From Oscillospiraceae bacterium (GTDB taxonomy: Bacteria > Bacillota > Clostridia > Oscillospirales > Acutalibacteraceae): a stretch of 64,000 nt of DNA. Where the stretch lies: positions 28,531 through 92,530 of the forward strand of contig SVPR01000009.1 in the NCBI GenBank assembly GCA_015065785.1, written 5' to 3'. Each line of letters opens with the position of its first letter. Positions within the stretch are counted from its first letter, which is position 1. Made by a program: the position numbers and the translations under genes. The notes beneath the pieces are model-generated. The model searched no databases, had not been told where the DNA came from, and saw only the letters and a program-made list of their open reading frames with translations. This document shows positions 9,616 to 18,942 of this stretch, piece after piece.

Positions 9616-10395
9616 TTGGAATTTTTAATTATTTTTATTGTAACATTTTTGGCTGGTATGGGTGCAGGACTCGGCACCGGTTTTGCTGGTATGAGTGCCG
9701 CCGCTGTAATAACACCAATGCTTGTTACTTTTCTTGGCGTTAACCCATATACTGCTGTAGGTATAGCTCTTGCTTCTGATGTTTTGGCGAGTGGTGTTTC
9801 AGCTTTTACTTACCGTAAAAATAAAAATCTTGATGTAAAAAACGGACTTCTGATGATGGGAATAATTTTAATTTTTACCATAGTCGGAAGCTATATTTCG
9901 AGCAAAGTTCCGTCACAGACTATGGGTGGTTTCAGTACATTTGTTACACTTATGCTCGGTGTTAAATTTATTTTAAAACCTGTAATGACCACCAAAGCAG
10001 AGATGGAAGCAGTAAGTAAAAAGAGAAAAATTGTCGGTTCAATAATAAGTGGTGTATTTGTTGGCTTTATTTGCGGTTTTGTTGGTGCTGGCGGTGGAAT
10101 GATGATGCTTCTTATTCTTACCGGTGTACTTGGTTATGAATTGAAAACCGCAGTTGGTACAAGTGTATTTATTATGACATTTACCGCATTAACAGGTGCT
10201 GTTTCTCATTTTTCTCTTGGTGATTCGCCAGATGTTCTTGTAATGGCACTTTGTATTTTGTTTACATTTATCTGGGCAAGAATTGCCGCTAAGTTTGCAA
10301 ATAAAGCAAAACCTGAAACCCTTAACAGAGCAGTTGGCGTAGTGTTGGTTGTGTTAGGTGTTGTTATTCTGGGTTTTGAATATTTGGTTAAATAA
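9616..10395 (+). CDS. TauE/SafE family membrane permease
   Basis: A 259-residue integral membrane protein with seven to eight hydrophobic segments and the duplicated half structure of the TauE/SafE (sulfite exporter) family: glycine-rich GMGAGLGTGFAGMSAAA at residues 14-30 and GFICGFVGAGGGMMMLL in the second half. Family members export or import small sulfur-containing or organic anions across the cytoplasmic membrane; the substrate here is not predictable. Translation probably starts at the TTG at 9616, preceded by GAGGTGA. It lies 39 bases before the ribokinase gene, without an evident terminator between them. Confidence 0.85.
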   Translation: MEFLIIFIVTFLAGMGAGLGTGFAGMSAAAVITPMLVTFLGVNPYTAVGIALASDVLASGVSAFTYRKNKNLDVKNGLLMMGIILIFTIVGSYISSKVPSQTMGGFSTFVTLMLGVKFILKPVMTTKAEMEAVSKKRKIVGSIISGVFVGFICGFVGAGGGMMMLLILTGVLGYELKTAVGTSVFIMTFTALTGAVSHFSLGDSPDVLVMALCILFTFIWARIAAKFANKAKPETLNRAVGVVLVVLGVVILGFEYLVK

Positions 10396-10434
10396 AAATT
10401 TATAATCAATTGAATTATAAAAGGTGGTGTTAAA

Positions 10435-11331
10435 GTGTCATCTAAAATCATTGTTATAGGTAGCGCCAATGCTGATTTAGTCATTCATTCTCCAAAAATG
10501 CCACGGATTGGCGAAACGCTTACAGGTAGTAATTTTCAAGTGAATGCAGGGGGAAAGGGACTTAACCAGGCAGTTGCAATTGCAAAATTAGGTGGTAATG
10601 TTTCATTTTGTGGTTGTGTCGGCAATGACGCAAATGGTGAACTGCTACTGAATGAATTAAAGAATAATGATGTTACTTTTAAAGGATTTGAAACCGAAGA
10701 AGCCCCTACGGGAATTGCAATGATTACAGTTGTAGATGGTAATAATTTTATAATTCTCGATTCTGGTGCAAACGCAAGGCTTACACCCGAAGTAATTGAA
10801 AATTACAGTGATTTAATAGCTGAATGTGAATATTGTGTTATGCAGTTAGAAATACCTGTAGAAACTGTTTTAAAAGTATGTGAAATTGCAAAAAATTCCG
10901 ACACAAAAATTATACTTAACCCTGCACCTTATAAAAAAATACCGGAGATTTTATTTTCTCAGATTGATTATATTATCCCGAATGAACACGAAGCACACGA
11001 TTTAACAGGTATTTACCCGGATAGCGAAGAAAATACCCGAAAAGCAGTTTTAAAACTAAACCAAATGGGTGTTAAAAATGTAATTATAACTCTCGGCGAG
11101 CGTGGTTGTGCTTATAATGTGGGTGACAGTGTTTTGTTTAAACCTGCAATAAAAACAGAGGTAGTAGATACTACTTCAGCAGGTGACACATTTATAGGTG
11201 CATTAGTTTCAAAGCTTTCACAAAATGAAACACTCAATAATGCTATTTTCTATGCTACCAAAGCATCTGCAATAACAGTCAGTCGCTTGGGTGCCTCAAA
11301 ATCCATTCCTTATGCTGATGAAATTGAATAA
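10435..11331 (+). CDS. rbsK: Ribokinase (PfkB family)
   Basis: A 298-residue PfkB-family sugar kinase. It carries the N-terminal signature NAGGKGLNQAVAIAKLGG and the C-terminal signature DTTSAGDTFIGALVSKL, whose Asp is the catalytic base and whose GAGD-like segment forms the anion hole. Length and sequence fit ribokinase, which phosphorylates D-ribose at O5 in the cytoplasm, feeding the pentose phosphate pathway. It starts at GTG with AAAGGTGG upstream. No ribose transporter or RbsR regulator is adjacent, so another nucleoside or sugar substrate cannot be excluded. A bidirectional terminator follows. Confidence 0.85.
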   Translation: MSSKIIVIGSANADLVIHSPKMPRIGETLTGSNFQVNAGGKGLNQAVAIAKLGGNVSFCGCVGNDANGELLLNELKNNDVTFKGFETEEAPTGIAMITVVDGNNFIILDSGANARLTPEVIENYSDLIAECEYCVMQLEIPVETVLKVCEIAKNSDTKIILNPAPYKKIPEILFSQIDYIIPNEHEAHDLTGIYPDSEENTRKAVLKLNQMGVKNVIITLGERGCAYNVGDSVLFKPAIKTEVVDTTSAGDTFIGALVSKLSQNETLNNAIFYATKASAITVSRLGASKSIPYADEIE

Positions 11332-11335
11332 AAAT

Positions 11336-11367
11336 AAAAGAACTGAGTTCAGCAACTCAGTTCTTTT
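11336..11367. terminator. Bidirectional terminator between ribokinase and the convergent small gene
   Basis: GAACTGAGTT and AACTCAGTTC form a perfect 10-bp stem around a CAGC loop. A-tract and T-tract flanks allow termination on either strand. Confidence 0.9.
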
Positions 11368-11371
11368 GTTT

Positions 11372-11695
11372 TTAATTCTCAATAAACTTTTTATGCTCTT
11401 CATTTAACCACTCATTAAGCTCTATTAACCCCTCATCAGAGCAAGCGGCTTCTTTAGTTGCAATGTCTTCTTTTTTATATCCATCATTCCAAGGCTTAAC
11501 AGAATAACATTCTGCAACAAATCGAGCATTTTCTGTGCCAATGTCAACAACATAAACCTTATAATTAAAGGTTGCTTTATGAGCACAGCCTAAATGTGAA
11601 TCTGTGTCACAAGAGCCTGTGTAAATGTTAGAAACAGGTTTATTATCACTTTTATTTATAAACCAGTTATATGGTGGTATTTTTATTGTATTCAT
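11372..11695 (-). CDS. Small hypothetical protein (107 aa)
   Basis: I do not recognise this protein. It has no signal peptide or membrane segment, is mildly acidic, and contains two cysteines near YTGSCDTDSHLGCAHKA and aromatic-rich stretches. The ORF track starts at a GTG three codons earlier; the ATG at 11695 has AGGAAG eight bases upstream and is preferred. It follows the OFA-type transporter gene by only about 12 bases on the same strand, so it is probably cotranscribed with it. A role linked to that transporter is speculation. Confidence 0.65.
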   Translation of the reverse strand: MNTIKIPPYNWFINKSDNKPVSNIYTGSCDTDSHLGCAHKATFNYKVYVVDIGTENARFVAECYSVKPWNDGYKKEDIATKEAACSDEGLIELNEWLNEEHKKFIEN

Positions 11696-11707
11696 TATTT
11701 TCACTTC

Positions 11708-12925
11708 CTATGGTCTTTTAATGCTTAAATTAAGTCCCATAGCGCCCACTGCTAATATAAGTAACAAAATAAATGGTGCTATGTAACTGCCTGTTGAAAT
11801 GAGCAACGAGTTACTGAATGTTGCAATAAATGAAGCAACTATTAAATTAAAGTTTGTTAAACTGTAATTTGTTGAAAAATGCTTTTGACCGTAAAATGAT
11901 GCCGAAAATGCAGAGGTTACAGTAGGGCAGGAGCCGTAAGAAATACCTGTAAGGCAAAGCCCTACAATGCAAAGTGGTAGCGAATGAATTACGACACCCA
12001 AAAGTGTGACACCTGCGGCAATTATTGTGAGAACATTTGCAGAAATCATAGTAATTCTTCTGCCTAATGCATCATAAAATGCACCTGTAATAATTCTGCC
12101 AATGCCGTTAAAAACTGAAAGCACACCAACTAAAGTAGTTGCAAGTGTCGGTATTGCATCAACCGAAAGCATCAAATCCCTTGCGAAGCTTATAACTGTG
12201 TTACCAACTGCGGTAATAAATGCCATACACAGGAATGCTCTCCAGAATGTGAAGCTTTTAAGCATCTCTTTTGTTGTAAAATCGCGCGTTTCAAAATTTT
12301 CTTTAAAAGCAGATTTTTTTAGCTTTGGTGCAGGGAATACTGTGTCGGAATCAGGTCTTTTAAGAATGATACCTGAAATGATAATTACAACACCAATTAC
12401 TAAACCCAATGTTATGTATGTTTTACTGAAACCAAAGCTTTCATTTTCAAAAAGAATGCTGATTATGTTACCTAAAAGCAAGGTGCTTACACCAAAGCCC
12501 ATCATTAGTGAGCCTGAGCAAAGACCCTTTTTGTCAGGGAACCACGCGCAAACAGTTGAAACTACAACATTGTAAGCAATACCAATGCCTGTACCCGCTA
12601 AAACAGCGTATGTCAAATACAAAAGTGTAGGCATTGTAGCGTTTAAAAGACCCGTAGAAACAAAGCCGATTCCTACCAATGCACCTGAAATTATTAGTGT
12701 AATTTTAGGACCTGCTTTTTTGCAGATTAAGCTACCAAAGAATGCACCAAGGCAGAAAAAACACATTGTTAAGGTGAAGTTAAAAGCAAGTGTTGAGTCA
12801 CTCCAATTAAAGCTCTCCTTAAAAGGTATTTTCAAAATTGACCAGGCGTACAACACACCTGAAAATAACATACAGAAAACGCCGACAAAAAGATAAAACC
12901 AGCGTTTAGAAAGATTGTTTTTCAT
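11708..12925 (-). CDS. MFS transporter, OFA (oxalate/formate antiporter-like) family
   Basis: A 405-residue protein with twelve hydrophobic segments. The N-terminal helix pattern (RWFYLFVGVFCMLFSGVLYAW) and the G-x-G-x-G-I-A-Y-N stretch in helix 4 are typical of the OFA subgroup of the major facilitator superfamily. OFA members exchange small carboxylates such as oxalate and formate, but most are uncharacterised and the substrate cannot be assigned. It lies downstream of two glycosyltransferase genes (12-base gap), and the same transcript likely continues into the 107-aa gene. Confidence 0.85.
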   Translation of the reverse strand: MKNNLSKRWFYLFVGVFCMLFSGVLYAWSILKIPFKESFNWSDSTLAFNFTLTMCFFCLGAFFGSLICKKAGPKITLIISGALVGIGFVSTGLLNATMPTLLYLTYAVLAGTGIGIAYNVVVSTVCAWFPDKKGLCSGSLMMGFGVSTLLLGNIISILFENESFGFSKTYITLGLVIGVVIIISGIILKRPDSDTVFPAPKLKKSAFKENFETRDFTTKEMLKSFTFWRAFLCMAFITAVGNTVISFARDLMLSVDAIPTLATTLVGVLSVFNGIGRIITGAFYDALGRRITMISANVLTIIAAGVTLLGVVIHSLPLCIVGLCLTGISYGSCPTVTSAFSASFYGQKHFSTNYSLTNFNLIVASFIATFSNSLLISTGSYIAPFILLLILAVGAMGLNLSIKRP

Positions 12926-12937
12926 AAATGCATTCCT

Positions 12938-13732
12938 CTATTTATATTTTTGGCTTTTTACAAATTTAATACCCTTACAAATCTCTTTATAAACCCTTGT
13001 TTTGCTCATTCCGTTTTCAGTGTATTCGTTGTGTCTTAATGTAAGGTAAAATGAAAATGGTTTTGCTAAAACGGGGTGGGCGAGTGCTAAAAGAATGCCC
13101 TTGTCAAAAAAGTACTTTTCATTGTAGCCTTTAAACCAGGTTGAGTCCCTCTCGTCTTTTAGCTCGGCAATTGCTTCGGGTAAAGCAATTATGTTTAAGC
13201 CTTTTTTCAAGCAATCTCTTAAAAACAGAGTGTCTTCACCGCATTGATGAGTGGTACCGCCCCCGAAATTCAGATTGAATGTAATTCCGTTATAAGAAAC
13301 AGCCTTGCGCCTGAAAGCCAATCTTGCTGCACCGTAATTCATATAGTTTAAAATATTGATTTTTGTGGTAGTGGCATTTTGTCTGTTCAAGCTTTCTTCA
13401 TCTTCAATTAAATTGAAAATAATTAAATCTGCCTGAGGATTTTCTGAAAAAGCTTTTTTTACCTTTTCTTCATATCCGTCACAAAATACCATATCATCAT
13501 CAGCGAGAACGCAAATATCAGCATCTGAACGCATTAAAGCAGAGTTCCTGCTAAGACCTACACCTCGTTCGTTAAAAGAAAAGAAGCGGACTGTATTATC
13601 ATTTAAAGCGATTTCCTGATAATTTACATTGTCTGTCTGGTTTATAATTATAGCATCAGTACGAAGATTCATTTTTTTAATTAAATCTGTGTTTTTCTGA
13701 TGCATAGTTGAAATTAAAACTTCAATTTTCAT
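12938..13732 (-). CDS. Glycosyltransferase, family 2-like
   Basis: The 264-residue protein has a GT-A style fold with the acidic motif DICVLADDDMVF at about residues 70-81, matching the DxD metal/nucleotide-sugar site, and a downstream acidic stretch GEDTLFLRDCL that resembles the catalytic ED motif of GT2 enzymes. There is no membrane segment, so it acts in the cytoplasm. It starts three bases after the stop of the upstream GT2 gene, consistent with coupled translation. Sugar donor and acceptor are unknown, and no polymerase or flippase gene is nearby. Confidence 0.8.
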   Translation of the reverse strand: MKIEVLISTMHQKNTDLIKKMNLRTDAIIINQTDNVNYQEIALNDNTVRFFSFNERGVGLSRNSALMRSDADICVLADDDMVFCDGYEEKVKKAFSENPQADLIIFNLIEDEESLNRQNATTTKINILNYMNYGAARLAFRRKAVSYNGITFNLNFGGGTTHQCGEDTLFLRDCLKKGLNIIALPEAIAELKDERDSTWFKGYNEKYFFDKGILLALAHPVLAKPFSFYLTLRHNEYTENGMSKTRVYKEICKGIKFVKSQKYK

Positions 13733-13735
13733 TCT

Positions 13736-14629
13736 CTATTTATGCTCCTTGAGAATTTTCATACAGTAAACAGGTGAAGCAAAAAACGCCTTGAACGCAT
13801 TGACAAAAAAGCCGGGGTAATGCTTTCTTCTGAGCTCAGCAAATGCAATAACTGCAAAGTGCCTTGTAATAATGTATTTTCTGTCTGCTTTTGTAAGAAG
13901 CTTAAAATACTTTTTCTTGAATTCGTGAAGTCTGTTTTCGCCCTCAATTTTTCCGTCACCGCTTGAAAGTCCTCCTTCACCTCTGTGAACATAAGCCTTA
14001 ACAAAGCAGCCTTTTAAATATGTAAATTTACCGCCATTTTCAATTGCCTTGAACATTAAATAAAATTCATCACCAATATCAATAGGGTCAAATTTGCCTA
14101 TTTTTTCTAAGTAGGATTTTTTGAATATCATTGTGTCTGTACCGGCTAAGTGGTATTTTAAGTGATATTTTATTAAATCTTCCTTGCTGGTTGATTTTAT
14201 AAAACTGCGTGTTCTTTTTTCGCAAACAGTTTCATCATCGTAAAACATATCAAGGTCTGTAATGCCAAAATCAGCACCTGTTTGTAACATGTTTTCAACT
14301 TGGCTTTCAAGGTTTTCAGGCAAATAAATATCGTCATCATCAAGGAATGTAACAAATTCACCCGAAGAAGCATCAATTCCTGTATTTCTCGTTTTTGCAG
14401 AGCCTTGATTTTGAATGTTAACAATATACTTAAAAGAAATATCTTTGTTGTTTTCTCTGAATTCATCAACTATTTTTTTGACACGAGAATTCCATTCTTC
14501 ATTAGCATTATCGTCAACTAAAATAATTTCAAAATTTTTATAAGTCTGAGTAGCAAGGGAATTCAACGCCCTTAATAATATTTCATCTCGCTTATATGTT
14601 GCAACAACAACACTGACTAAAGGTTGCAT
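13736..14629 (-). CDS. Glycosyltransferase, family 2
   Basis: A classical 297-residue GT2 enzyme. The N-terminus LVSVVVATYKRDEILLRALN forms the first nucleotide-binding strand, EIILVDDN follows near residue 37, and the DxD-type motif FLDDDDIYLPENL lies at about residues 94-106. The acceptor-side motif GDEFYLMFK occurs near residue 200. It is cytoplasmic and nonprocessive by appearance, and may act on a cell-surface glycan. It is the first gene of the minus-strand pair of transferases followed by the OFA transporter. Specificity cannot be read from the sequence. Confidence 0.87.
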   Translation of the reverse strand: MQPLVSVVVATYKRDEILLRALNSLATQTYKNFEIILVDDNANEEWNSRVKKIVDEFRENNKDISFKYIVNIQNQGSAKTRNTGIDASSGEFVTFLDDDDIYLPENLESQVENMLQTGADFGITDLDMFYDDETVCEKRTRSFIKSTSKEDLIKYHLKYHLAGTDTMIFKKSYLEKIGKFDPIDIGDEFYLMFKAIENGGKFTYLKGCFVKAYVHRGEGGLSSGDGKIEGENRLHEFKKKYFKLLTKADRKYIITRHFAVIAFAELRRKHYPGFFVNAFKAFFASPVYCMKILKEHK

Positions 14630-14654
14630 TTAATGTTCTCCTTGCATTTTTTAT

Positions 14655-15380
14655 TTATTCGCCTAAACGAATGTTAATTCCGCCACCGTTTCCGTCGGTA
14701 GTGGGGAAAGTTAAGTAAGGCTCAATTGCCTTTGCAGTTTTTATAATAGGCATAGTCTGAAGATACACTTTACCAGGACCTGTAACTTTAGTGTGGAAAA
14801 GCCCCATTCCGCCTAAAAAGATGTTTTTAGCACCGTGTACTGCTTCAATATCCATAGTGCAGGTTTCACTCATAGCGGCTAAATAACCTGTGCCAATAAT
14901 AATGCTTTCATTAGCCTGTAATGTGTATTCTTTGCAGTAACCGTCAATTTCAATGAACACTAAACCGTTACCGCTTATTTTATTCATAATAAAGCCTTCG
15001 CCACCAAAAAAGCCCTTGCCTAATTTCTTTTGGAAATATATTGAAAGGTCAAGACCTTTTTCCATAGCTAAAAAGCTGTGCTTCTGGACTATAATTGCAT
15101 TGCCCGGAGAAACCTCGTAGGGAATAATAGAACCCGGAAAGCTTGAAGCAAATGCAATAGTACCTGTGCCACCCTGTGCCGTGAATTCATTCATAAAAAT
15201 TGATTCACCTGAAAACATTCTGCCCAAAGCCTTTTTAATTCCGCCACCTGAATTTGTTTCCATTCTGATGTTAGGACTCATCCAGCTCATTGCACCGGAT
15301 TCAGTCTGAAGAGTCTGACCTGCTTCAGGATAACAAATAACTACAGGTAAGCTTTCTCCTTCGATTTTGTATTTTATCAT
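14655..15380 (-). CDS. AIM24 family protein (TIGR00266-like)
   Basis: A 241-residue protein with the repeated glycine-rich beta pattern of the AIM24/TIGR00266 family, including ESGAMSWMSPNIRMET near residues 27-42, GGGIKKALGRMFSGESIF, and a C-terminal GLFHTKVTGPGKVYLQTMP. Proteins of this family form a beta-rich fold; most bacterial members have no established role. There is no signal peptide. It has its own promoter (15424-15452) divergent from araA and sits upstream of the glycosyltransferase genes. Assignment to the family is firm, the function unknown. Confidence 0.88.
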   Translation of the reverse strand: MIKYKIEGESLPVVICYPEAGQTLQTESGAMSWMSPNIRMETNSGGGIKKALGRMFSGESIFMNEFTAQGGTGTIAFASSFPGSIIPYEVSPGNAIIVQKHSFLAMEKGLDLSIYFQKKLGKGFFGGEGFIMNKISGNGLVFIEIDGYCKEYTLQANESIIIGTGYLAAMSETCTMDIEAVHGAKNIFLGGMGLFHTKVTGPGKVYLQTMPIIKTAKAIEPYLTFPTTDGNGGGINIRLGE

Positions 15381-15423
15381 AATAAAACCCCATTTCTTCT
15401 GGCAAGTGCCGATATTATTTTAT

Positions 15424-15452
15424 ATTATAACATAAATAAATATATATTACAA
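15424..15452 (-). promoter_or_regulatory. Promoter for the AIM24-family gene
   Basis: On the minus strand TTGTAA and TATAAT are spaced by 17 bases, divergent from and close to the araA promoter. Confidence 0.6.
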
Positions 15453-15461
15453 TTTAAATTA

Positions 15462-15490
15462 TAGACTTTTTTTAGTGTATGTGGTAAAAT
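15462..15490 (+). promoter_or_regulatory. Promoter for araA-araD
   Basis: TAGACT and TAAAAT are spaced by 17 bases, 31 bases before the araA ATG. The weak -35 suggests dependence on an activator or regulation; no clear operator palindrome was recognised. Confidence 0.5.
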
Positions 15491-15521
15491 AAATACAGAC
15501 TTTATTAAGGAGCGTTTTATT

Positions 15522-16979
15522 ATGAAAAAGCTTTATTTTTTAATTGGCAGTCAGGATTTATATGGTGATGAAACTTTAAAACAAGCACAGAATGACGGTT
15601 ACCAGATGGCGTCATTTCTTAATGATAAATTAAGCGATACGGTAGAAGTCGAGGCTTTACCGATTATCAGAAATGCAAACGAAGCGGTTGATGCTTGCGC
15701 AAAAGTAAATAGCGATAAAGAATGTGTTGGTGTTATTATGTGGATGCACACATTTTCACCTGCAAAAATGTGGATAAGAGCTTTAAAAAGCCTTCAAAAA
15801 CCAATGCTTCATTTACATACTCAATACAACGAAAAGTTACCTTATGACAGCATAGATATGGACTTTATGAATCTTAACCAATCTGCTCACGGTGACAGAG
15901 AGTTCGGGTTTATCTGCACTCGTCTTAATATAAACCGCGAGGTTGTTGTAGGCTACTACAAAAATGAAGGTGTAATTGAAAAAATCAGAGCATTTGCAGC
16001 TGTAGCTAAAACCATTGATTTTTCAAAAGGTATGCGCGTTGCTATGTTCGGTAACAATATGCGTGATGTTGCAGTTACCGATGGCGACAGAGTAGAAAGT
16101 GAAATTCATTTTGGCTGGAATGTCAATTATTATGGTATAGGCGATTTAGTTGATATTATAAATTGTGTGACAGATGCTGAAATAGAAGCAAAGCTTAATG
16201 AATATAACACTTCCTACATAATGGATACTGATAATATAGAGTCAGTTAAAGAACAGGCAAAGTATGAAGTTGCACTCGAAAAATTTTTAAAGAAAGAGAA
16301 TATCAGTGCATTTACCGATACATTTGAGGATTTGCACGGCTTAAAGCAGTTACCTGGTCTTGCAGTGCAGAATATTATGAAAAACGGCACAGGCTTCGGA
16401 CCTGAGGGTGACTACAAAACATCTGCTTTAGGTGCTGTGCTTTCTAAAATGGCAGAGGGCAGAAACGGCGCTACAGGCTTTACTGAAGATTATACTTACG
16501 ACTTAACAGATGGCGAAGAGTTAGAATTAGCTTCTCATATGTTAGAGGTTTCACCTGTATTTGCGAAAAACAAACCACAAATTCAGGTTCATCCGCTTTC
16601 AATCGGTGGCAAAGAAGCACCAGCAAGACTTGTGTTTGATGGTATAAGCGGTGAGGGTATTGCCGTTTCTTTAGTTGATATGGGTAATCGTTTCAGACTT
16701 ATCTGTGCAAAAATTGAGTTAGTAGAGCAACCCCAGGAAATGCCAAAATTACCGGTTGCAAGACTTATGTGGAAGCTTAAGCCTGACTTTAAAACAGGTG
16801 CTGCTGCCTGGATTTATGCAGGTGGTGCTCACCACGCGGTTGTTTCAACCTGTCTTACTGTAGATGACATAAGACTCTTTTCTAAATTTACAGATACAGA
16901 GCTTGTTGTTATTGATGAAAAAACAGATTTAGTAACATTTGAGCAGAATTTAAAGCTTCTTGATATGTTAGCGAAATAA
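15522..16979 (+). CDS. araA: L-arabinose isomerase
   Basis: A 485-residue cytoplasmic enzyme that converts L-arabinose to L-ribulose. Family landmarks are visible: FLIGSQDLYGDETL at the N-terminus, MWMHTFSPAKMWI near residues 70-82, HLHTQYNEKLPY, a GTGFGPEGDYKT segment with the metal-binding Glu, and the Glu/His region TGFTEDYTYDL. Length equals that of known AraA proteins. It has an AAGGAG site (AAGGAGCG) before the ATG, and araD follows after 9 bases. No ribulokinase (araB) is present in the window. Confidence 0.96.
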   Translation: MKKLYFLIGSQDLYGDETLKQAQNDGYQMASFLNDKLSDTVEVEALPIIRNANEAVDACAKVNSDKECVGVIMWMHTFSPAKMWIRALKSLQKPMLHLHTQYNEKLPYDSIDMDFMNLNQSAHGDREFGFICTRLNINREVVVGYYKNEGVIEKIRAFAAVAKTIDFSKGMRVAMFGNNMRDVAVTDGDRVESEIHFGWNVNYYGIGDLVDIINCVTDAEIEAKLNEYNTSYIMDTDNIESVKEQAKYEVALEKFLKKENISAFTDTFEDLHGLKQLPGLAVQNIMKNGTGFGPEGDYKTSALGAVLSKMAEGRNGATGFTEDYTYDLTDGEELELASHMLEVSPVFAKNKPQIQVHPLSIGGKEAPARLVFDGISGEGIAVSLVDMGNRFRLICAKIELVEQPQEMPKLPVARLMWKLKPDFKTGAAAWIYAGGAHHAVVSTCLTVDDIRLFSKFTDTELVVIDEKTDLVTFEQNLKLLDMLAK

Positions 16980-16988
16980 GGTGATAAA

Positions 16989-17699
16989 ATGTTAGAAGAA
17001 TTAAAAAAACAAGTCTATGAAGCAAATATGCTTTTGCCAAAATATAATTTAGTAACATTCACCTGGGGTAATGTTTCTGCGGTGGATAGATTTAAAAATG
17101 TTATAGTAATTAAGCCATCCGGCGTTGAATATGACGCTATGACACCCGATGATATGGTTGTCGTTGACCTTGACACAGGTAATGTTGTTGAGGGGAATAA
17201 AAACCCATCAAGCGACACACCAACTCATTTAGTGCTTTACAGAGCTTTTAAAAATATCGGCGGTATTGTTCACACTCACTCAAGAATGGCAACCTCTTTC
17301 GCACAGGCAGGTAGGGGTATTATGCCTTTAGGTACAACTCATTCTGACTATTTCTATGGCGAAATTCCTTGCACAAGAGAAATGACCGGAGCAGAAATAA
17401 AAGGTGAGTATGAAGCAGAAACCGGTAATGTAATTGTTGAAACATTTTTAAACAGAGATATTAACCCGGATGATATTCCCGGTGTACTTGTTAAAAACCA
17501 CGGCCCATTCTCGTGGGGTACAGATTGCTTTAACGCTGTACATAACGCAGTAGTTTTAGAAGAAGTGGCAAATATGAATTTCAATACTCTTCTTATTAAT
17601 CCCGATGTTGCAAGAATAAGTCAGAATTTACTCAATAAGCACTATTTAAGAAAACACGGCGCAAATGCGTATTACGGACAATCAGGGACTAGGGACTAG
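16989..17699 (+). CDS. araD: L-ribulose-5-phosphate 4-epimerase
   Basis: A 236-residue class II aldolase/adducin-family enzyme that converts L-ribulose 5-phosphate to D-xylulose 5-phosphate. The metal-binding histidines are seen in [16 protein letters not shown] (about residues 93-108) and the downstream KNHGPFSWG motif. The family C-terminus [14 protein letters not shown] is present at residues 217-230, and the remaining six residues before the TAG come from a repeat (GGGACTA units) of palindromic element B. The enzyme should still be functional because all active-site parts are intact. It is cotranscribed with araA. Confidence 0.95.
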   Translation: MLEELKKQVYEANMLLPKYNLVTFTWGNVSAVDRFKNVIVIKPSGVEYDAMTPDDMVVVDLDTGNVVEGNKNPSSDTPTHLVLYRAFKNIGGIVHTHSRMATSFAQAGRGIMPLGTTHSDYFYGEIPCTREMTGAEIKGEYEAETGNVIVETFLNRDINPDDIPGVLVKNHGPFSWGTDCFNAVHNAVVLEEVANMNFNTLLINPDVARISQNLLNKHYLRKHGANAYYGQSGTRD

Positions 17700-17976
17700 G
17701 AATCAGGAATCAGAAAACAGAAAGCGGTTCGCTTCGCTCAAGTGCTGAATGCTATTTTAAATTGAAAATTGAAAATGGAAAATTAAAAATTTCGGAAGGC
17801 TTCGCCTTGATTATAATTATTAGTCAATAAAAACAACAAGTTCTATCATTTTTAGTTTACAAAAAACTTTAAATGATAGAACTTATCTTTTTGTTACTGA
17901 ATTATAATGCAACGCAGTTCCGAAATTTTTAATTTTCAATTTTTAATTTTAAATTATAATTCTGCCTTCTGCATTC
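17690..17976. repeat. Palindromic repeat element, copy B
   Basis: This non-coding stretch between convergent genes has the same nested plan as copy A. Tandem GGGACTA and GGAATCA units come first, then outer arms (AAGTGCTGAATGCT left, TTCTGCCTTCTGCATTCT right), GAAAATTG-type middle arms (about 17760-17792 and 17920-17956), and the core AAGTTCTATCATTT (17838-17851) with its reverse complement at 17871-17884. GC-rich minihairpins (GGCTTCGCC) sit between modules. There is no open reading frame of note inside. Confidence 0.85.
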
Positions 17977-17977
17977 T

Positions 17978-18925
17978 TTAAAGGCTATTTAAAATCTTAA
18001 GCACAGAGAGAAGCTCGTGGTCCTTAACTTTTTCAACTTCCTTGTCATTCACAACGCAGTCAAGGAAATATTTGATTTCATTTGCATAAGCGTCGCTCTT
18101 TGGTAAGTTGATTGAGCCTGTGTCGCCCTCCTGAGTGTTTGAAAGGTCTATTTTTTCATCATCTCTTAAATAGATCATCATTTTACCGTTTTCGTTAGCT
18201 ACAACTGCATTTTCAAATTGGAAACGGAATTCTGCAGTGAAAGGGTAGCTTGTTGCATACCATGATGCCTCTGAATTGATTGAAAAATCGCCAAAATCAT
18301 AAGTAACGCTTATAAAATCCTGGTCGGGAAGCTTTGAACGGAATTGATGAGCTATTCTTTTAGGTGCACCAAAAGCGTAAACCATAAAGTCAAGGTCGTG
18401 AATGTGTAAATCAAATGGTGTTAAACCACTTCTTTTTTCGTCCATCATCCAGCCGTCCCAGCTCCAACGAGGGTAGCAGCCAAGTCTTGTCATTGTACCC
18501 GAAAGAAGCTTACCATACTTTTGTGTTTCAAAAATTTCTTTAAGCACTTCATATTCAGGCCAGAATCTTAAAACCTGAGCAATCATAAATTTAACATTGT
18601 TCTTTTTAGCGGTAGAATAAACTCTTTCAACATCTTCCTCTTTCAAAGAAATCGGCTTTTCGCAAATAACATTTATGCCTTTTTCCATTGCCTCAACAGC
18701 GTAATCTGCGTGAAGATATGTAGGAAGACAAATATCTAAAATGTCTATTTCCTCTTTTTCAAGCATTTCTTTAAAATCATTGTAATGGCGTTTATCAGGG
18801 TATTTGTCCAAACGCTCCTGGCGAATGTCACAAAGAGCAACCAATTCTACATCTTTAATTTCATCCCAGGCAGGAATGTGAGCACCACTTATTCCGCCAA
18901 CACCAACAACAGCGACTTTTAACAT
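17978..18925 (-). CDS. Gfo/Idh/MocA family NAD(P)-dependent oxidoreductase
   Basis: A 315-residue protein with an N-terminal Rossmann fold (MLKVAVVGVGGISGAHIPAW, residues 1-20), the EKPISL motif near residue 92 that contains the catalytic Lys of the family, and a C-terminal mixed beta domain. Members oxidise or reduce sugars, inositols or sugar derivatives. TPFDLHIHDLDFMVYAFG is typical of the substrate-side histidine region. The ORF track starts five codons earlier at TTG; the ATG at 18925 has GGAG at the right distance. It follows the ceramidase-like gene but is separated from it by a terminator. The substrate is unknown. Confidence 0.88.
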   Translation of the reverse strand: MLKVAVVGVGGISGAHIPAWDEIKDVELVALCDIRQERLDKYPDKRHYNDFKEMLEKEEIDILDICLPTYLHADYAVEAMEKGINVICEKPISLKEEDVERVYSTAKKNNVKFMIAQVLRFWPEYEVLKEIFETQKYGKLLSGTMTRLGCYPRWSWDGWMMDEKRSGLTPFDLHIHDLDFMVYAFGAPKRIAHQFRSKLPDQDFISVTYDFGDFSINSEASWYATSYPFTAEFRFQFENAVVANENGKMMIYLRDDEKIDLSNTQEGDTGSINLPKSDAYANEIKYFLDCVVNDKEVEKVKDHELLSVLKILNSL

Positions 18926-18942
18926 AATTAAACACTCCAAAT

